This document shows, piece after piece, positions 8,879-17,631 of a stretch of 64,000 bases of DNA (positions within the stretch are counted from its first letter, which is position 1; each line of letters opens with the position of its first letter). The stretch covers positions 62,001-126,000 of the forward strand of contig NZ_BFAQ01000013.1 of assembly GCF_002933855.1 (NCBI RefSeq), written 5' to 3'. Both the position numbers and the translations under genes were made by a program. This DNA comes from Vibrio penaeicida (GTDB lineage Bacteria; Pseudomonadota; Gammaproteobacteria; Enterobacterales; Vibrionaceae). The notes under the pieces were generated by a model. It did not search any database. It was not told where the DNA came from and saw only the letters and a list, made by a program, of their open reading frames with translations.

Positions 8879-9834
8879 TGTCAGATATAACGCTTGATAT
8901 CTCAGATTTTCATTGGGCTTTACAAGTGATGGATAACATGGATTCAGGGCTCGTCGTTCTCGATAGGAATTACAATGTCTGCACGTGGAATAGCTTCATG
9001 CAGTCATACAGTGGCATTACTGCCGACATTATGATGGGGCACAACCTATTTGATCTCTTCCCACAGCTTCCTTCTGAATGGCTGAAGTCGAAGATTGAAG
9101 CATCGGTAAAGCTCAAAATGCGAGGATTCTCAAGCTGGGAAGACAGACCTTACCTTTTTGAATTCAACAACTTCTCCCCTGTATCAAACGGTTTGTCGGT
9201 GATGTATCAAAATGTTGTCATCACGCCACTCAAAGCTCTTACGGGTGAAGTCACTCATATCTGTCTAATGATTCACGATGTGTCTGATATCGCGAAAAAG
9301 AAATTGCATCTACGAGAAACCAACCAAAAACTCAGCCACCTTAGCCGAACAGATGGTTTAACAGGGTTATACAATCGGGCGCATTGGGAACAGTGCCTCA
9401 GTGAGCAATTCATTCAGTGTCAAACCTTAAATACGCCAGCATCGTTAGTTATCTTCGATATTGATCACTTTAAGAAGGTCAACGATACCTATGGACACAG
9501 TTCAGGTGATAGTGTTATTCGTCAAACAGCCCACTTGTTAAAAAAGACAGCAAGGCAGGCGGATTGTTGTGGTCGGTATGGTGGTGAAGAGTTTACGGTG
9601 TTGCTGCCCAATACAAACTCTGATCAAGCCTACTACTTTTCTGAAAGGCTCAGAAAGCGTATCGAGGAAACTCTGGTGGCTACAGAGCAAGGCGATATCT
9701 CGTTTACCGTAAGCTTAGGAATCAGTGAGTTTACTCCAGAAATGGAAAATTATTTAGCGTGGCTAGAATCCGCTGACAAAGCACTATACAGCTCAAAACA
9801 AAATGGACGAAATCAGTCTACAATCCATACTTAA
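8878..9834 (+). CDS. PAS-GGDEF diguanylate cyclase
   Basis: Predicted to make cyclic di-GMP from two GTP, controlling motility versus biofilm. The 318-residue protein has an N-terminal PAS domain (residues about 10-130), a short coiled linker and a GGDEF domain that starts at RTDGLTGLYNR (near residue 155). The signature is GGEEF at about 235-239, an active variant, so catalysis is expected. I see no RxxD inhibitory site in the usual place four residues before the signature. It is translationally coupled to the upstream receiver protein, which suggests that phosphorylation state controls its output. No membrane segments. Confidence 0.9.
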   Translation: MSDITLDISDFHWALQVMDNMDSGLVVLDRNYNVCTWNSFMQSYSGITADIMMGHNLFDLFPQLPSEWLKSKIEASVKLKMRGFSSWEDRPYLFEFNNFSPVSNGLSVMYQNVVITPLKALTGEVTHICLMIHDVSDIAKKKLHLRETNQKLSHLSRTDGLTGLYNRAHWEQCLSEQFIQCQTLNTPASLVIFDIDHFKKVNDTYGHSSGDSVIRQTAHLLKKTARQADCCGRYGGEEFTVLLPNTNSDQAYYFSERLRKRIEETLVATEQGDISFTVSLGISEFTPEMENYLAWLESADKALYSSKQNGRNQSTIHT

Positions 9835-9972
9835 CCTATTTAAATAACCGTAACGAGATCAAATAAGCGTGCTTTTTGTTGGTCATTTGTTCTTGTTGTT
9901 ATATCAAATTCATCAGATATGTCTTAGAATTTAAGTAGAAGCAATAAGACACCAACACGGTGGAGACGAATA

Positions 9973-10317
9973 GTGGTAGTAGAAACTGATGGCTATCTTG
10001 CTCTTATTGAGCATTTAACAATGAACCTAGACATTTTTGCCCAAGTCGAAGGTGATACTGGAGATGAGAGTATCGAGGATGTCGTTACGGATCTCATTGC
10101 GACCAATATTATGGCTATCTTTGAACAAAATCCTGAATTGCATTCAAGCGTACGTTTTAAACTACTTAAAGAAGCGGATGCTGTTGTTGAAGATTTAGGT
10201 GAAGTGCTTGCTGGCGCATGGAACAAGAAAGCCACAAACGAGCAAATTGGCTTTCTAGATGAATATATCGCGCTTGTTAAAAACCTGTTTGATACAGCTG
10301 TAGCAATATACGATTAG
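9973..10317 (+). CDS. DUF3802 family protein
   Basis: A 114-residue acidic, all-helical protein without catalytic motifs or membrane segments. The start is GTG 9973, preceded by GGAG 7 bases upstream. The sequence (LIEHLTMNLDIFAQVE near the N-terminus, then helices rich in Glu and Asp) matches what I remember of DUF3802, a Vibrio/Shewanella family of unknown role. It is a single gene ending at a strong terminator. Confidence 0.6.
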   Translation: MVVETDGYLALIEHLTMNLDIFAQVEGDTGDESIEDVVTDLIATNIMAIFEQNPELHSSVRFKLLKEADAVVEDLGEVLAGAWNKKATNEQIGFLDEYIALVKNLFDTAVAIYD

Positions 10318-10382
10318 CTTGGCCGTAATGGCGCAATAAAGAAAACATACGTGAACAGATGTATGTAATTAATTGGATACGA

Positions 10383-10411
10383 AAAGGGGCTGGTCTTTGA
10401 CCAGCCCCTTT
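10383..10411. terminator. Bidirectional terminator
   Basis: A perfect 13-bp stem (10383-10395 with 10399-10411) with A/T-rich ends lies between the convergent DUF3802 and NlpC/P60 genes. Confidence 0.85.
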
Positions 10412-10437
10412 GTGATCTTATCCAAAGCTGAGGTTAG

Positions 10438-10926
10438 CTAATTTACTCTTCGGAAATGCCAAAAAGCGTTAGCCCAGTAGGGGTTATCCAAGCGTGAAAT
10501 AATGACCCCCTTCGATGTAGAGGCATGCATAAATGCTTTGTTACCCATGTACACACCAACGTGCCGTTGTTTGTACGCTGTTTTGAAAAAAACGAGGTCA
10601 CCGGGTTTGGCATCGTTATAAGAAACTTGTTTTCCAACTTTGCTTTGGTTTTCCGTCGTTCTTGGTAGAGACATAGCAAAAGCTTCATTGAACGCGACTT
10701 TGGTGAACGCGCTGCAATCTATGCCATAGCGATCATTTCCCCCAAATCGATAAGGCACGCCTTCCCACCTAACATACACATCGCTTAGCGCGCGTTGCGT
10801 GGCTGTACTTTGCTTACTATTTGGCTCATAAGCGTCGGTTGAAAAATCAGGCCGTGGCGTTGAACAACCCGCCAAGAACACACTTACTATCAGAAGTTTC
10901 GTTGAAATAACTCTTTTAAAACACAT
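10438..10926 (-). CDS. NlpC/P60 family lipoprotein peptidase
   Basis: A 162-residue outer-membrane lipoprotein predicted to cut peptide cross-links in peptidoglycan (Spr/NlpC type DL-endopeptidase). The lipobox LAGC gives a lipidated Cys near residue 21. The catalytic Cys lies in GIDCSAFTKVAF (about residue 71) and the catalytic His in RHVGVYMG (about 123), with His134 in AFMHAST as third candidate. PGDLVFFK before the His is the usual family motif. It is a single gene. Related proteins help cell-wall growth; the precise substrate is not known. Confidence 0.85.
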   Translation of the reverse strand: MCFKRVISTKLLIVSVFLAGCSTPRPDFSTDAYEPNSKQSTATQRALSDVYVRWEGVPYRFGGNDRYGIDCSAFTKVAFNEAFAMSLPRTTENQSKVGKQVSYNDAKPGDLVFFKTAYKQRHVGVYMGNKAFMHASTSKGVIISRLDNPYWANAFWHFRRVN

Positions 10927-11034
10927 ACTCGTTCTTATTGTTGATTATATTATCTTTGAAATATGGCTGTAATGAGTAAGCCATAAACTCTTTCGCATAA
11001 AGACCACTAAGGATAGTTCTACTGGAACGCTCAT

Positions 11035-13068
11035 ATGCGAAAGACCAAATCGAACCGGATTTCAATTTCACTAATTCAAGCCATTGTAGCTGTATTAGCC
11101 GTTACTACTTTTATGGTAGTTTCTCTCTCAAGTATCAGCCAACACGGAATAGACACCGTTGGTTCAGAGTTTAGCCAGTTATCCGAGCAGGCACTGCCTC
11201 TAGCAATGAATAATGCAGAGCTTACTCAAACGATACTGACTCAAGTTAAGCGCTTAAATCAAGGAATGCAAAGCGAAAATGAGAGTGAACTTACCTCTGC
11301 GGTATCTGAACTGGATGCGCTTACGATAAAAAGTCAGGAGGAGCTAGACTCCTTATTCAACCTCTCCGATGCCTTTGGCGGTGTGGTTTCTAACCATCAG
11401 AAAGAGCAGCTCATCCAATCTGTTGAATCACTAAGGCAAAACTCTATTCAAGTGCTTAATGTTCAACGAGATATATTCGCTATTCAAGTTACATTAAATG
11501 ATCTTATCCCCACATTTCGGTACGGAGTGAGTTCAATTGGCCCTGAAATGAACCGAGTATCGTCATTCTTGATTCAAGATAACCCAGAGGCATCAGACGC
11601 TGCTAATCGCTTTATCGCCAGCGCGAGCTCTATGGAAAGCACTTTTCTCGTGATGATGATGGCAGAGGACCTAGAGAAAGCGACGTCGGAATACCAAGAG
11701 ATGAAGAATCGAATCGCTGGAATCAATCTAGCGTATGAAGATTTCGCTGAATGGTACCCAGACATTAAAGAGTTTGCGAGTTTAACTGCACCCTATGAAA
11801 TGGTGAAAGAAGGGTTTTCAGAAGGGGGAGTCTTGCAACAAATTCTAGTAAAACGCGAAAATGTAGAAAACCAAAAGCGATGGATTAAAGACGTTACGCA
11901 CAGTGCCGACCAAACGATAGAGATGCTCGCTAAAATTTCCGCTACCGCGCGAATGCTCATCAAAAAAAGTCAAACAGAAGTAGAACGCACTATGGAGAAC
12001 GTACAACTCTTGCTTATGCTTGCTGGGTCGGTTCTGGTGTTGGTCATCGTATTAACAGGCTTTATTCTGAGGCGCTGGATCAATAAAGGGGTCCGAAATA
12101 TAACGCGCTCACTTAACTTACTGACGGAGCACAAATTTAACTCATCTGTTCAACGTGTCGGTCCCGCTGAAATGCATGTAATTGCCTCGCAACTTAACAA
12201 AGTCATCGAGTCGACGGGTGACTCACTCAAAATGGTGACAACAAATTGTGAAACCTTATACCAAACGGCTGGGGTCAGCCATTCTGCGGCTGAGGAAACA
12301 AAAGCGAGTCTAGATAAACAAAATCATTCCCTGAATGAGATGGTGTCCACCGTGTGTGAGCTGCAAAGTGCGATACGAGAAATTGCTAAGGTCGCCTCTG
12401 AATCGTATGAAGAATCAAGGATCGCGACTTCTGACTCCATTCAAGGGGGAAAAGTCATAGAGGAGAATGCACACAGATTGGCAAGTTTGGATAGAACGCT
12501 AACAACGAACGAAGAATCCATGGCAGAGTTAGACGGTAAAGTTCGGGAAATTACCGAACTCGTAGACTTGATCAGCGGCATTGCCGAAAACACCAATTTA
12601 CTCGCGTTGAATGCTGCAATTGAAGCTGCAAGGGCAGGTGAGCAGGGAAGAGGTTTTGCGGTTGTTGCGGATGAAGTAAGAAAACTGGCAAGTGATACAA
12701 GTCATCAAACAACGAACATCAGAGAAATGATGGCAGCGCTACACCAAGCCGCTGCAGCTGCCAAAGATGCTGTTATCGAAAGCCGAAAAGAAATGTCTCA
12801 GGCTATGAAATCGAGCATGGATGTTAAAGATACGTTCAGCAAAATAGAAGTGTCAGTTGAGGCGATAAAGCTGCGAGTAGAGCAGATATCGGTAGCTACT
12901 GAGCAGCAAGAGCTTTCAACGACGAATGTAAACAACAACATTCAATCCATATCCGAACTTGGGGAAAACACCACAATCCAATTGGATTCAATGATAAAGA
13001 GTTCAGAGCAAGTAGCAGACATTGGTGGTCATCAGCAAGCTATGTTACACAAGTATGATTTCGCTTAA
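11035..13068 (+). CDS. Methyl-accepting chemotaxis protein
   Basis: A 677-residue chemoreceptor that signals to CheA/CheW at the inner membrane. The first membrane helix spans residues about 13-32, a helical periplasmic sensor of about 280 residues follows, and the second membrane helix is at about 322-344. A HAMP-like linker leads to the cytoplasmic coiled coil, whose conserved hairpin tip ([20 protein letters not shown]) lies near residues 520-540. The sensor domain is four-helix-bundle-like and its ligand cannot be told. There is no CheW/CheA gene nearby. ATG 11035 has only a weak ribosome site. Confidence 0.9.
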   Translation: MRKTKSNRISISLIQAIVAVLAVTTFMVVSLSSISQHGIDTVGSEFSQLSEQALPLAMNNAELTQTILTQVKRLNQGMQSENESELTSAVSELDALTIKSQEELDSLFNLSDAFGGVVSNHQKEQLIQSVESLRQNSIQVLNVQRDIFAIQVTLNDLIPTFRYGVSSIGPEMNRVSSFLIQDNPEASDAANRFIASASSMESTFLVMMMAEDLEKATSEYQEMKNRIAGINLAYEDFAEWYPDIKEFASLTAPYEMVKEGFSEGGVLQQILVKRENVENQKRWIKDVTHSADQTIEMLAKISATARMLIKKSQTEVERTMENVQLLLMLAGSVLVLVIVLTGFILRRWINKGVRNITRSLNLLTEHKFNSSVQRVGPAEMHVIASQLNKVIESTGDSLKMVTTNCETLYQTAGVSHSAAEETKASLDKQNHSLNEMVSTVCELQSAIREIAKVASESYEESRIATSDSIQGGKVIEENAHRLASLDRTLTTNEESMAELDGKVREITELVDLISGIAENTNLLALNAAIEAARAGEQGRGFAVVADEVRKLASDTSHQTTNIREMMAALHQAAAAAKDAVIESRKEMSQAMKSSMDVKDTFSKIEVSVEAIKLRVEQISVATEQQELSTTNVNNNIQSISELGENTTIQLDSMIKSSEQVADIGGHQQAMLHKYDFA

Positions 13069-13112
13069 ATTTCTTTTTGTTAATAGGGACGATATTTACA
13101 CGTTACTTTCTA

Positions 13113-13376
13113 GGGTCTGTTGATCTTTCGAGATGATTTTTGCAGCAATTTGTGGGTGATTTATACAAGGCAGAGCTTATTCGGTGTAGTCGCTCTACAT
13201 CAATGAGCGATAACGCAGTAGAAATAAGCCACAAATGCTGCCCAAAGGGTTCGCTTCTATGCATTTTACTCTTTGTTGCAAGGTATTTGCTTAGAATGAC
13301 TAGGCGTCACACCTTGCGTCGCGATTAAAAGGCATAGAACTCGAACAAAATTTAACCGCGAAAGATCAACAGACCC
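13113..13376. mobile_element. 264-bp MITE with 18-bp perfect terminal inverted repeats and TA target duplication
   Basis: GGGTCTGTTGATCTTTCG at 13113-13130 is exactly repeated in reverse complement at 13359-13376. The element is flanked by TA on both sides (13111-13112 and 13377-13378), as expected for a Tc1/mariner-IS630-type target. It is far too short to encode a transposase, and the 62-codon frame inside has no recognisable product, so it must be mobilised in trans. Its right end abuts the stop codon of the hydroxylase gene: the TAG stop at 13376-13378 is formed by the TA duplication and the terminal base of the element. Confidence 0.85.
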
Positions 13377-14164
13377 TAATCATGCCTAAACGGTTGAGTT
13401 AGCATCTTCCATAACTGCTGTTCCTTGGGTTTTCTGAATAAAGGAAGCCCAATTTCAACTTCATCGTGTCCTTTTTGCGGTTGATCTCGGTAAGTGCCAA
13501 ACCACCGGTCCCATACCGACAAGAAAAAGCCAAAATTGGAATGGGTTTCTTTCACTTCTACAGAATGATGAACGCGGTGCATGTCAGGGGTAACAAGAAA
13601 CTTTCGCAACCAAAAATCCAATTTAAGAGGGAGCTTTCCATTGCTGTGATTGAACATTGCGCTCACATTAAGAACAATTTCAAACACGACAATTGCAATG
13701 GGAGAAACCCCTAACGCTAGGACTAGCGCAATTTTGATCCACATAGACAAAATTATCTCAATCGGGTGAAACCGGCTGCCAGTTGTCACATCAATATCTT
13801 GGTCGGCGTGATGCATTCGATGCAGTCGCCATAAAAAAGGCAGACGATGAAACAACACATGTTGAACATAGATAGCAAAGTCGAGAATTAACACCGAAAG
13901 AAGAATGTTAACTAAAGCCGGAATTTCGAAGAAATGAAACAATCCAAATCCAAACTGCTGGGCTTGCAATGCGCTATCAAACGCCACTATTGGCATGATA
14001 ACCGCCAAGCAGATACTGTTCAGCCCAACTAAACCTAAATTGTTTCCCCAGCGAGTTAATTTACTTTGGGTCAGCGACTTTCTAGGAGCGTAATACTCCC
14101 AACAAGCGAAAAGAATCAATCCGCCAATAAAAAAGCTCAACCGAATAATCGCTGGATCTTCCAT
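13376..14164 (-). CDS. Sterol desaturase / fatty acid hydroxylase family membrane protein
   Basis: An integral-membrane di-iron oxygenase of 262 residues. It has 4-5 hydrophobic helices and the three histidine boxes of the family: HVLFH (about 105-109), HRMHH (about 117-121) and HRVHH near residue 200, with an additional HSNGKLP segment. Members hydroxylate or desaturate lipids; the substrate here is unknown. The TAG stop lies at the junction with the MITE, and removal of the MITE would leave another TAG in the same place, so the protein is not altered. The gene stands alone and is divergent from the DTW gene. Confidence 0.85.
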   Translation of the reverse strand: MEDPAIIRLSFFIGGLILFACWEYYAPRKSLTQSKLTRWGNNLGLVGLNSICLAVIMPIVAFDSALQAQQFGFGLFHFFEIPALVNILLSVLILDFAIYVQHVLFHRLPFLWRLHRMHHADQDIDVTTGSRFHPIEIILSMWIKIALVLALGVSPIAIVVFEIVLNVSAMFNHSNGKLPLKLDFWLRKFLVTPDMHRVHHSVEVKETHSNFGFFLSVWDRWFGTYRDQPQKGHDEVEIGLPLFRKPKEQQLWKMLTQPFRHD

Positions 14165-14280
14165 TCATTCCTACCTTTATATTCTTACTTATCTCGAGTT
14201 TAGGTTACTTACGGAATCTAGCATCTTGATGTTGTTTGGGTATAATCTGCCAAATTTCCTGTACTACTGGCTCCATTACC

Positions 14281-15111
14281 ATGCGCATACATCAGGTTCA
14301 TCACCTCTATCAATCTCGGCTCGACAGAGCAACCAAGCCTTTTAATGCTCGTGGTTCAAAAGTCGTGCGGTGTCAATTCTGCCAAGTTACAGAGAAGCAT
14401 TGTATTTGTTCACATCAGCCCAATATTCAATCGGATATTGCAGCGTTGATCATCATGTCCGACAACGAAATCCTTAAGCCTAGTAATACTGGGCGACTCA
14501 TCGCCGATACCCTGAAAGATACCCATGCTTTTCAATGGTCACGCACTGAACCTGAACAGGCATTGTTAACTCTACTAAAAGATGACAGATACCAACCCGT
14601 TATAATATTCCCTGAAGACTATGTCGATGAAAAATCAAGGCTCATTCAAGTAGAAGACCTTGTTAAGCAAGAAAAACTTACAGAGGAAGCCTTACCAAAA
14701 AAACAAGGCATACCAAAAGTACAAGGCATACCAAAAGAGGTGAACAGCATTCCAGGTAAGAAGCCTCTTCTCATCTTTCTTGATGGAAGCTGGAGAGAGG
14801 CTCGCAAAATGTTTAGAAAGTCCGATTACCTTGCTAACTTGCCTGTTTTGTCTGTAAACCCAGACACCGTATCAAATTATATGATGAGAAAATCAGATAA
14901 TGAAAAGCACCTCGCTACTGCAGAAGTCGCTAGTTTGGTGATCAACATGCTGGGTGATTCAAACTCTGCTAAAATACTTGCACTCTGGTTTGAGGCCTTT
15001 AAAGAAGGTTACCTACTGAGTAAAACCCGCCTAAAACACGACCTATCAAAACCAATGTTGGCAAAATATGCTGAATATACCAAAAACATTGAGCAGAGAG
15101 TCGCCACTTAG
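14281..15111 (+). CDS. DTW domain protein (tRNA-uridine aminocarboxypropyltransferase family)
   Basis: A 276-residue protein of the family that includes TapT (YfiP), which adds an aminocarboxypropyl group from S-adenosylmethionine to uridine in tRNA (acp3U). It has the N-terminal zinc-type cysteines CQFCQVTEKHCIC (about residues 31-43) and the active-site segment FLDGSWREARKMFRKS (about 164-179), where DGSW stands for the DTW signature. I chose ATG 14281; a TTG at 14236 would extend it, but a TATAAT-like box at 14241 falls in that stretch. A tandem 18-bp duplication (14703-14738, QGIPKV/QGIPKE) lengthens a loop. It may belong to the TapT or to the TuaA-like branch. Confidence 0.8.
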   Translation: MRIHQVHHLYQSRLDRATKPFNARGSKVVRCQFCQVTEKHCICSHQPNIQSDIAALIIMSDNEILKPSNTGRLIADTLKDTHAFQWSRTEPEQALLTLLKDDRYQPVIIFPEDYVDEKSRLIQVEDLVKQEKLTEEALPKKQGIPKVQGIPKEVNSIPGKKPLLIFLDGSWREARKMFRKSDYLANLPVLSVNPDTVSNYMMRKSDNEKHLATAEVASLVINMLGDSNSAKILALWFEAFKEGYLLSKTRLKHDLSKPMLAKYAEYTKNIEQRVAT

Positions 15112-15276
15112 CCTTACTGACAACGTTAATTTGTGTTGTATCACGGACTGTTCGGTCAGTTTATGGATAATGCGTAGCTAGATAATTTTATGCTCTTTCC
15201 GTCAGATCGTACTGTCCATCGGGCAACTTCTGCTTACATCGAGCATGCATTAATTTTTGGGATTCAGGAGAGAAAC

Positions 15277-16185
15277 ATGTACTACGGCTTTGATGTCGGT
15301 GGCACCAAAATTGAGTTTGGCGCATTTAATGAAAAGTTAGATCGTAAAGCAACAGAACGTGTACCCACTCCAGGTGACGACTATGAAAAGTTGGTTGAAA
15401 CTATCGCAGGGCTTGTTGCCAAATATGATGCTGAACTGGGCGTAGAAGGCACCATTGGTATCGGCATTCCTGGAATGGAAGACGCAGATGACGGAACGGT
15501 ACTCACAACAAACGTGCCAGCGGCTAAAGGAAAGCCTTTACGTAAAGATCTGGAAGCGAAAATTGGTCGTAAAGTGAAAATCGACAACGATGCGAACTGC
15601 TTCGCGTTGTCTGAAGCATGGGACGATGAATTAAAAGATGAGCCTGCCGTAATGGGCTTGATCCTCGGTACTGGCTTTGGTGGTGGGTTTGTTTTTGATG
15701 GCAAGGTGTTTTCTGGGCGCAATCACGTAGCAGGTGAAGTAGGGCACGCTCGCTTGCCTATCGATGCTTGGTTTCATTTAGGTGAAAATGCGCCTTTATT
15801 TGGCTGCGGTTGCGACAAGAAAGGCTGCTTAGATAATTACTTGTCTGGTCGTGGCTTCGAGCAGCTATACGAGCACTACTACGGTGAGCGAATTAAAGCG
15901 GTTGAATTGATCAAACTGCATGCTGAAGGCGAAGCCAAAGCTGTTGAACATGTAGAGCGATTCATGGAGTTACTGGCTATCTGTCTTGGTAACTTATTTA
16001 CGTCTTTCGATCCGAATGTCGTCGCATTGGGTGGTGGGTTGTCGAACTTCGAACTTATTTACGAAGAGATGCCAAAGCGTATTCCTAAATACCTGCTTTC
16101 TGTTGCAAAGCCACCAAAGATCATTAAAGCGAAACACGGTGACTCGGGCGGCGTACGTGGTGCAGCGTTTTTGAATATTAAATAA
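15277..16185 (+). CDS. nagK: N-acetyl-D-glucosamine kinase (ROK family)
   Basis: Phosphorylates N-acetylglucosamine to GlcNAc-6-phosphate with ATP, feeding chitin or peptidoglycan sugars into central metabolism. Protein of 302 residues, the typical NagK length. It opens with the phosphate-binding [10 protein letters not shown], has the ROK hexose-binding HxGE-type segment GEVGHARLP near residue 154-162, and the zinc motif [17 protein letters not shown] near 175-190. The start at 15277 has CAGGAG 6 bases upstream; the longer frame from 15190 lacks a site. Followed by its own terminator. Confidence 0.93.
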   Translation: MYYGFDVGGTKIEFGAFNEKLDRKATERVPTPGDDYEKLVETIAGLVAKYDAELGVEGTIGIGIPGMEDADDGTVLTTNVPAAKGKPLRKDLEAKIGRKVKIDNDANCFALSEAWDDELKDEPAVMGLILGTGFGGGFVFDGKVFSGRNHVAGEVGHARLPIDAWFHLGENAPLFGCGCDKKGCLDNYLSGRGFEQLYEHYYGERIKAVELIKLHAEGEAKAVEHVERFMELLAICLGNLFTSFDPNVVALGGGLSNFELIYEEMPKRIPKYLLSVAKPPKIIKAKHGDSGGVRGAAFLNIK

Positions 16186-16239
16186 CGTTAGCGCCATATT
16201 TTTTAAGTCACAAAATAAAGTGCGGTTTAAGCTAAATGA

Positions 16240-16267
16240 AAAAGTGAGCTCAAAGGCTCACTTTTTT
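16240..16267 (+). terminator. Rho-independent terminator after nagK
   Basis: Inverted repeat AAAAGTGAGC ... GCTCACTTTT followed by a T-run. Its arms resemble those of the terminator at 28967-28996 on the other side of the putative iodate reductase island. Confidence 0.8.
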
Positions 16268-16298
16268 GTTGGACGTTCTTTAACCCGTGGCGAGCTAT

Positions 16299-17627
16299 TT
16301 AAGCTTCTAGACGTTCCAAGATCCTTTGTAATCTCGGTCGGCTAATTTTCAAAATATCACACGCTTTTCCTTTATGGCCATCAACCGAGTCAAGTACGTT
16401 CAACACATGCTGATACTCCATGTCTTGCAAACTCAGGGATGAAGATGGGTATTGCTCCTTAATTTCCGGCAAGTTTTGCTTCAATTCTTCAAATAACTCA
16501 TTCGTCAGAATGTCTCCAGGGCAAAGCGCCACAGCTTTGGTGAGCGTATTTTCTAGTTCACGAACATTGCCAGGCCAAGGATAACTGCACAGTAATCCCA
16601 TAGCATCGAGGGCAACTTTAGTGACTTTGGTTCCCAGCTCCTTGTTTGCCCTTACAAGCAAGGCTGGAATCAATTCCTGCAAGTCTTCTGGACGCTCCCT
16701 CAGTGGCGGAATATGAATTTTCACCACTTGTAAACGGTAGAATAAGTCTTCGCGAAACGCCTTATCTTGTATTGCCTGAGCAAAATCGATATTGGTAGCA
16801 GAAATGATTCGGGCAGACGTTTTTATTGGCTTCTTACCGCCCAGCGGCGTCATCTCTTTTTCTTGTAGAACTCGAAGTAATTTTGCTTGAATTTGTGGTG
16901 AGAGTTCACCAATTTCATCCAAAAACAAAGTACCTTCACTGGCAAGTTCGAATTTTCCGGGCTGATCCGATATCGCCCCTGTAAATGCCCCTTTTTTGTG
17001 CCCGAACATTTCAGATTCTAATAAGTTCTCTACTAATGCTGCGCAGTTTAACGCGACAAATGGAGAGGCTTTGGGGCGACCCGCGTTATGAATGGCACGC
17101 GCAACCATCTCTTTTCCTGTCCCTGATTCACCAGTAATCATGACAGAAGCATTTGTGAGTGCGACACGACCAATAGTTTTATATATCTCTTTCATCGCAT
17201 GAGATGAACCAACCATAGAACGGCCTAACGTGTCTGGAATCGTTACAGCATCTTTGGAGGTCGAAGCGTGATACTCCAGAGCGGTTCTTACGGCTTTATC
17301 GAGTTCGTCAATATCGATGGGTTTGTGGATGTATTCGTCTGCCCCTTTTTGCATTGCCATGATAGTGCTTTCCATATCGTGGTAGGCGGTAATCATGATA
17401 ATGCGTACATCTGGGCAAATAGATTTAAAGTCGGCGATTCCTTCAATACCGGACTTTCCTTCCATTCGAATGTCTAGAACGATAACGTCCGGTTGCAGCT
17501 TTTTGGCGATCTCTACACCCGTATCAACGCGGTGTGCAGCTTCCACTGTATAACCTTGTGATTGATAATGGAGCTGTAAAGTTCGGCTAATTCCAGTATC
17601 GTCATCGACGATCAGCAACTTGCTCAT
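16299..17627 (-). CDS. NtrC-family sigma-54-dependent response regulator (candidate idr activator)
   Basis: A 442-residue transcription activator. The receiver domain (1-120) has phosphoacceptor Asp52 in VIVLDIRMEG. The AAA+ domain (about 140-375) has Walker A GESGTGKE near 167 and the sigma-54 contact loop GAFTGA near 215, so it should activate RpoN promoters. The C-terminal Fis-type helix-turn-helix ends the protein (GHKGKACDILKISRPRLQRI). It lies 4 bases after the histidine kinase gene, and the HEAT gene is upstream of both, so the three probably form one transcript. Given sigma-54 promoter matches in the divergent region upstream of the idr genes, I infer that it controls them. Confidence 0.92.
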   Translation of the reverse strand: MSKLLIVDDDTGISRTLQLHYQSQGYTVEAAHRVDTGVEIAKKLQPDVIVLDIRMEGKSGIEGIADFKSICPDVRIIMITAYHDMESTIMAMQKGADEYIHKPIDIDELDKAVRTALEYHASTSKDAVTIPDTLGRSMVGSSHAMKEIYKTIGRVALTNASVMITGESGTGKEMVARAIHNAGRPKASPFVALNCAALVENLLESEMFGHKKGAFTGAISDQPGKFELASEGTLFLDEIGELSPQIQAKLLRVLQEKEMTPLGGKKPIKTSARIISATNIDFAQAIQDKAFREDLFYRLQVVKIHIPPLRERPEDLQELIPALLVRANKELGTKVTKVALDAMGLLCSYPWPGNVRELENTLTKAVALCPGDILTNELFEELKQNLPEIKEQYPSSSLSLQDMEYQHVLNVLDSVDGHKGKACDILKISRPRLQRILERLEA

Positions 17628-17631
17628 TAAA

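Noticed and set aside
13140..13328. 62-codon frame on the plus strand
   Set aside because: It is wholly inside the MITE, without ribosome site or transposase motifs.
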